Positions 7,280 through 8,736 of a stretch of 8,736 bases of DNA are shown here, piece after piece. Both the position numbers and the translations under genes were made by a program. The DNA comes from JADFAK01 sp047615865 (lineage in GTDB: Bacteria; Bacteroidota; Bacteroidia; Flavobacteriales_D; Sanyastnellaceae): the NCBI GenBank assembly GCA_047615865.1, contig JBLHIB010000127.1, forward strand, positions 1-8,736, read 5' to 3'. Below the pieces are notes generated by a model. It saw nothing but the letters and a program-made list of their open reading frames with translations, searched no databases and was not told the origin of the DNA. The stretch's first letter is position 1. Every line of letters starts with the position of its first letter.

Positions 7280-7454
7280 CCTTCTTTAATTTTCTAGACT
7301 CGACATAAGCCGTTCCTACTAGGATTACGCCCATGGTGAGGCTAAGCCAGTAGTCCACAAATTCTTTGCCCTGGAAAAAACTATAAAGGCCTACAGCAAT
7401 GGAAATCACACCGATCGCCAAGGAAATAAAGTGGCGCGAGTTGATCTTTTTCAT
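7266..7454 (-). CDS. Small two-helix inner-membrane protein, function unknown
   Basis: A 62-residue protein, MKKINSRHF at the start. Two hydrophobic segments, about 10-27 (ISLAIGVISIAVGLYSFF) and 35-51 (YWLSLTMGVILVGTAYV), are joined by a short loop with KEF. Basic residues flank both ends (KK...RH and RKLKKEK), so by the positive-inside rule both termini should be cytoplasmic, giving a helical hairpin. It has no recognisable domain. The composition is typical of a real membrane protein, which supports the gene despite its size. The ATG at 7454-7452 has no clear ribosome binding site, as is usual here. It converges on the protease gene with only 2 bp between stop codons. I know no family name for it. 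Confidence 0.7.
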   Translation of the reverse strand: MKKINSRHFISLAIGVISIAVGLYSFFQGKEFVDYWLSLTMGVILVGTAYVESRKLKKEKVK

Positions 7455-7576
7455 GGAATAAAAATAGTCAAAAGAAGGAGATGTGACATTTGCCTTGTGC
7501 TAGAATATTTGAATACTTCCTTCTCTTCAACCGGAATCCACATCAATCATTTCATACCAAGTTTCATGTGTTTTTC

Positions 7577-7590
7577 ATGAGTTAACTCAT
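7577..7590. repeat. Perfect 14-bp palindrome, possible operator
   Basis: ATGAGTTAACTCAT is its own reverse complement and stands alone in non-coding DNA, about 122 bp upstream of the small membrane protein start. Its size suits a site for a dimeric regulator, but it has no T-tract and no second copy was seen in the window. A chance palindrome is possible. Confidence 0.35.
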
Positions 7591-7727
7591 ACTTGTGACC
7601 GTCTCTAACTGCTCGACCAAGGGTGTTTTTGTATTGTTTAAAATGCATGATAACCTAGATCTTCATGGTCGATATGAGAGTCTTGATGAGCACTGCTTAA
7701 AATACTTCGACAGAAATACAAAAGCAC

Positions 7728-7756
7728 AAAAAAGGGATGCAATTTCTCGCATCCCT
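7728..7756 (-). terminator. Intrinsic terminator of the RND efflux gene
   Basis: An 8-bp perfect inverted repeat, AGGGATGC at 7733-7740 and GCATCCCT at 7749-7756, with an 8-base loop. Read on the minus strand, the stem is followed at once by six T (complement of the A run 7728-7733, which shares one base pair with the stem). It begins 25 bp after the RND stop codon. Strong stem plus U-tract in the right orientation makes this the clearest terminator of the window. Confidence 0.85.
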
Positions 7757-7781
7757 CTCACCTATTTTATTTGCCTTTAGG

Positions 7782-8736
7782 CTAAGCTTCAATAACCTCA
7801 GTGCTTTGTTTGAACACAATGCGGTACTTCATACGTGCCAGTAGCAAGTACATCACCGGAACGACTACCAGCGTCAAGAATGTCGCGAAGGTGAGTCCGA
7901 AGATGATGGCCCATGACATTGGTCCCCAGAACATCACGTTGTCACCTCCAATGTAGAAGTGAGCGTTGAACTCGGTGAACAATGAAACGAAGTCAATGTT
8001 GATTCCCATTGCGAGGGGTAACAAACCTAAGACAGTTGTTATCGCTGTGAGAAGTACAGGTCGCAGACGAGTCTTTCCACCTTCGATGACTGCCTTTACA
8101 ACTTCGCCGAATGGTAGCTGACCATCGGTAATTCCAAGCTCTTCTCTTCTTCTCTCTCGTATCAGATTCGTGTAGTCGATGAGTACAATGGCATTGTTCA
8201 CGACGACACCCGCCAATGAGATAATACCAATCATGGTCATGATAATTACAAAGTTCATTTGGAATGCCACAAGTCCTAGGAGTACTCCAATAAGACTGAA
8301 GAATACCGATCCCAAGATGATCACAGGTGTCGAAATCGAGTTGAACTGAGCCACAATGATCAATAGGATTAGGAATATGGCAATCAAGAAAGCAGTTCCA
8401 AGGAAATTCAACTCTTTGGCTTGTTCCTCTTGCTGACCAGTAAAGTCCCAAGCTACTCCGTTCGGAGTTTCAAAATCGGCCAACTCACGTTTAATACTAG
8501 TAACTACCTCATTGGCATTGGCATCTTCCAGAATATTTGAAGTAATCGTGATCACTCGGTTTAAATCTTTTCTTTTCACCGCGCTGAATGAACGCTCGTA
8601 AGCCGCCGTAGCCACAGCCGAAACTGGCACTTGTTTTATCCGTCCGTCAGATTGATCTCTAAACGTGATCTTTTGGTTCAAAATAGCACCAGCATCATCA
8701 CGGAATTGTTGTTTGAAACGAATGTTGATCGGATAA
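7782..8736 (-). CDS. RND-family efflux transporter permease (AcrB-like), C-terminal part
   Basis: The frame is open to the right edge (first full codon ends at 8735, reading YPINIRF), so 317 C-terminal residues are visible of a protein that in this family is usually about 1,000-1,150 long. It starts in the second large periplasmic domain (YPINIRF, IKQVPVSAVATA, NRVITITSNI). Five membrane segments follow, matching TM8-TM12 of AcrB: FLGTAFLIAIFLILLIIVAQF, PVIILGSVFFSLIGVLLGLVAF, the stretch with GVVVNNAIVLIDYTNLIRE, RLRPVLLTAITTVLGLLPLAMG, and IIFGLTFATFLTLVVVPVMYLLL. These are classic RND motifs. The pump would use the proton gradient, with a periplasmic adaptor and an outer-membrane channel, to expel substrates. 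The substrate cannot be told, and the TM4 proton-relay residues lie outside the window. The chain ends soon after TM12. A clear terminator follows at 7728-7756. An internal TTG at 8681-8679 is not the start. Confidence 0.95.
   Translation of the reverse strand, partial: YPINIRFKQQFRDDAGAILNQKITFRDQSDGRIKQVPVSAVATAAYERSFSAVKRKDLNRVITITSNILEDANANEVVTSIKRELADFETPNGVAWDFTGQQEEQAKELNFLGTAFLIAIFLILLIIVAQFNSISTPVIILGSVFFSLIGVLLGLVAFQMNFVIIMTMIGIISLAGVVVNNAIVLIDYTNLIRERRREELGITDGQLPFGEVVKAVIEGGKTRLRPVLLTAITTVLGLLPLAMGINIDFVSLFTEFNAHFYIGGDNVMFWGPMSWAIIFGLTFATFLTLVVVPVMYLLLARMKYRIVFKQSTEVIEA

Larger units (their letters stand above)
7455..7781. other. Non-coding intergenic region
   Basis: 327 bp between the divergent-side start of the small membrane protein and the end of the RND gene. 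It is AT-rich. It should hold the promoter of the small membrane protein (reading leftward), though no TAnnTTTG element with a well-placed TTG was found; TATTTTTA on the minus strand just before the start is only a partial match. It also holds a 14-bp palindrome at 7577-7590, three copies of TTTCAT nearby, and the terminator of the RND gene at 7728-7756. No convincing gene is present. Confidence 0.6.

Noticed and set aside
7595..7780. A 61-residue plus-strand reading frame starting with GTG
   Set aside because: It runs through the strong minus-strand terminator hairpin, has no domain or membrane signature, and has mixed composition unlike the real genes; chance reading frame in non-coding DNA.
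7993..8451. A 152-residue minus-strand frame inside the RND gene
   Set aside because: It overlaps the RND coding sequence on the same strand in another frame. The RND frame has unmistakable motifs; the alternative product is rich in Cys, Trp, His and Arg with no recognisable pattern.

Overview
The window looks like chromosomal DNA of a Bacteroidota bacterium, most likely class Flavobacteriia. Four things point that way: a secreted protease ending in a type IX secretion (T9SS) sorting domain; the families DUF4292, DUF2490 and GEVED; a TPR / DUF4292 / M23-peptidase gene order that I recall from many Flavobacteriia; and a TAnnTTTG promoter element with no clear Shine-Dalgarno sites. No rRNA, tRNA, CRISPR array, insertion sequence, integrase or phage gene was seen.

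Layout. Positions 2-3297 (+) hold a tight three-gene cluster: a TPR protein cut by the left edge, a DUF4292 lipoprotein, and an exported coiled-coil protein with a degenerate LytM/M23 domain. Each downstream gene starts inside the one before it (8 and 20 bp overlaps), so they are probably one transcript with coupled translation. Positions 3358-4474 (+) hold a second pair, a small lipoprotein with a transthyretin-like domain and a DUF2490 predicted outer-membrane beta-barrel. They overlap by 11 bp and sit behind a good Bacteroidota-type promoter. Positions 4606-7263 (+) encode an 885-residue modular subtilase: signal peptide, propeptide, S8 domain, two fibronectin type III domains, a GEVED domain and a T9SS tail. 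It converges on a 62-residue two-helix membrane protein at 7266-7454 (-); both stop codons lie in one perfect 16-bp palindrome. Positions 7455-7781 are non-coding, with a 14-bp palindrome and a clear minus-strand terminator. From 7782 to the right edge (-) is the C-terminal third of an RND-family efflux pump, cut by the window.

Together the genes form a cell-envelope neighbourhood: peptidoglycan remodelling, lipoproteins, an outer-membrane barrel, an exported protease and an efflux pump. I see no new defence, mobile or biosynthetic system. The most interesting points are the loss of metal ligands in the M23 domain (suggesting an EnvC-like amidase activator rather than a hydrolase), a Glu where the S8 catalytic Asp is expected, the palindrome holding two convergent stop codons, and the uncharacterised lipoprotein/DUF2490 pair.
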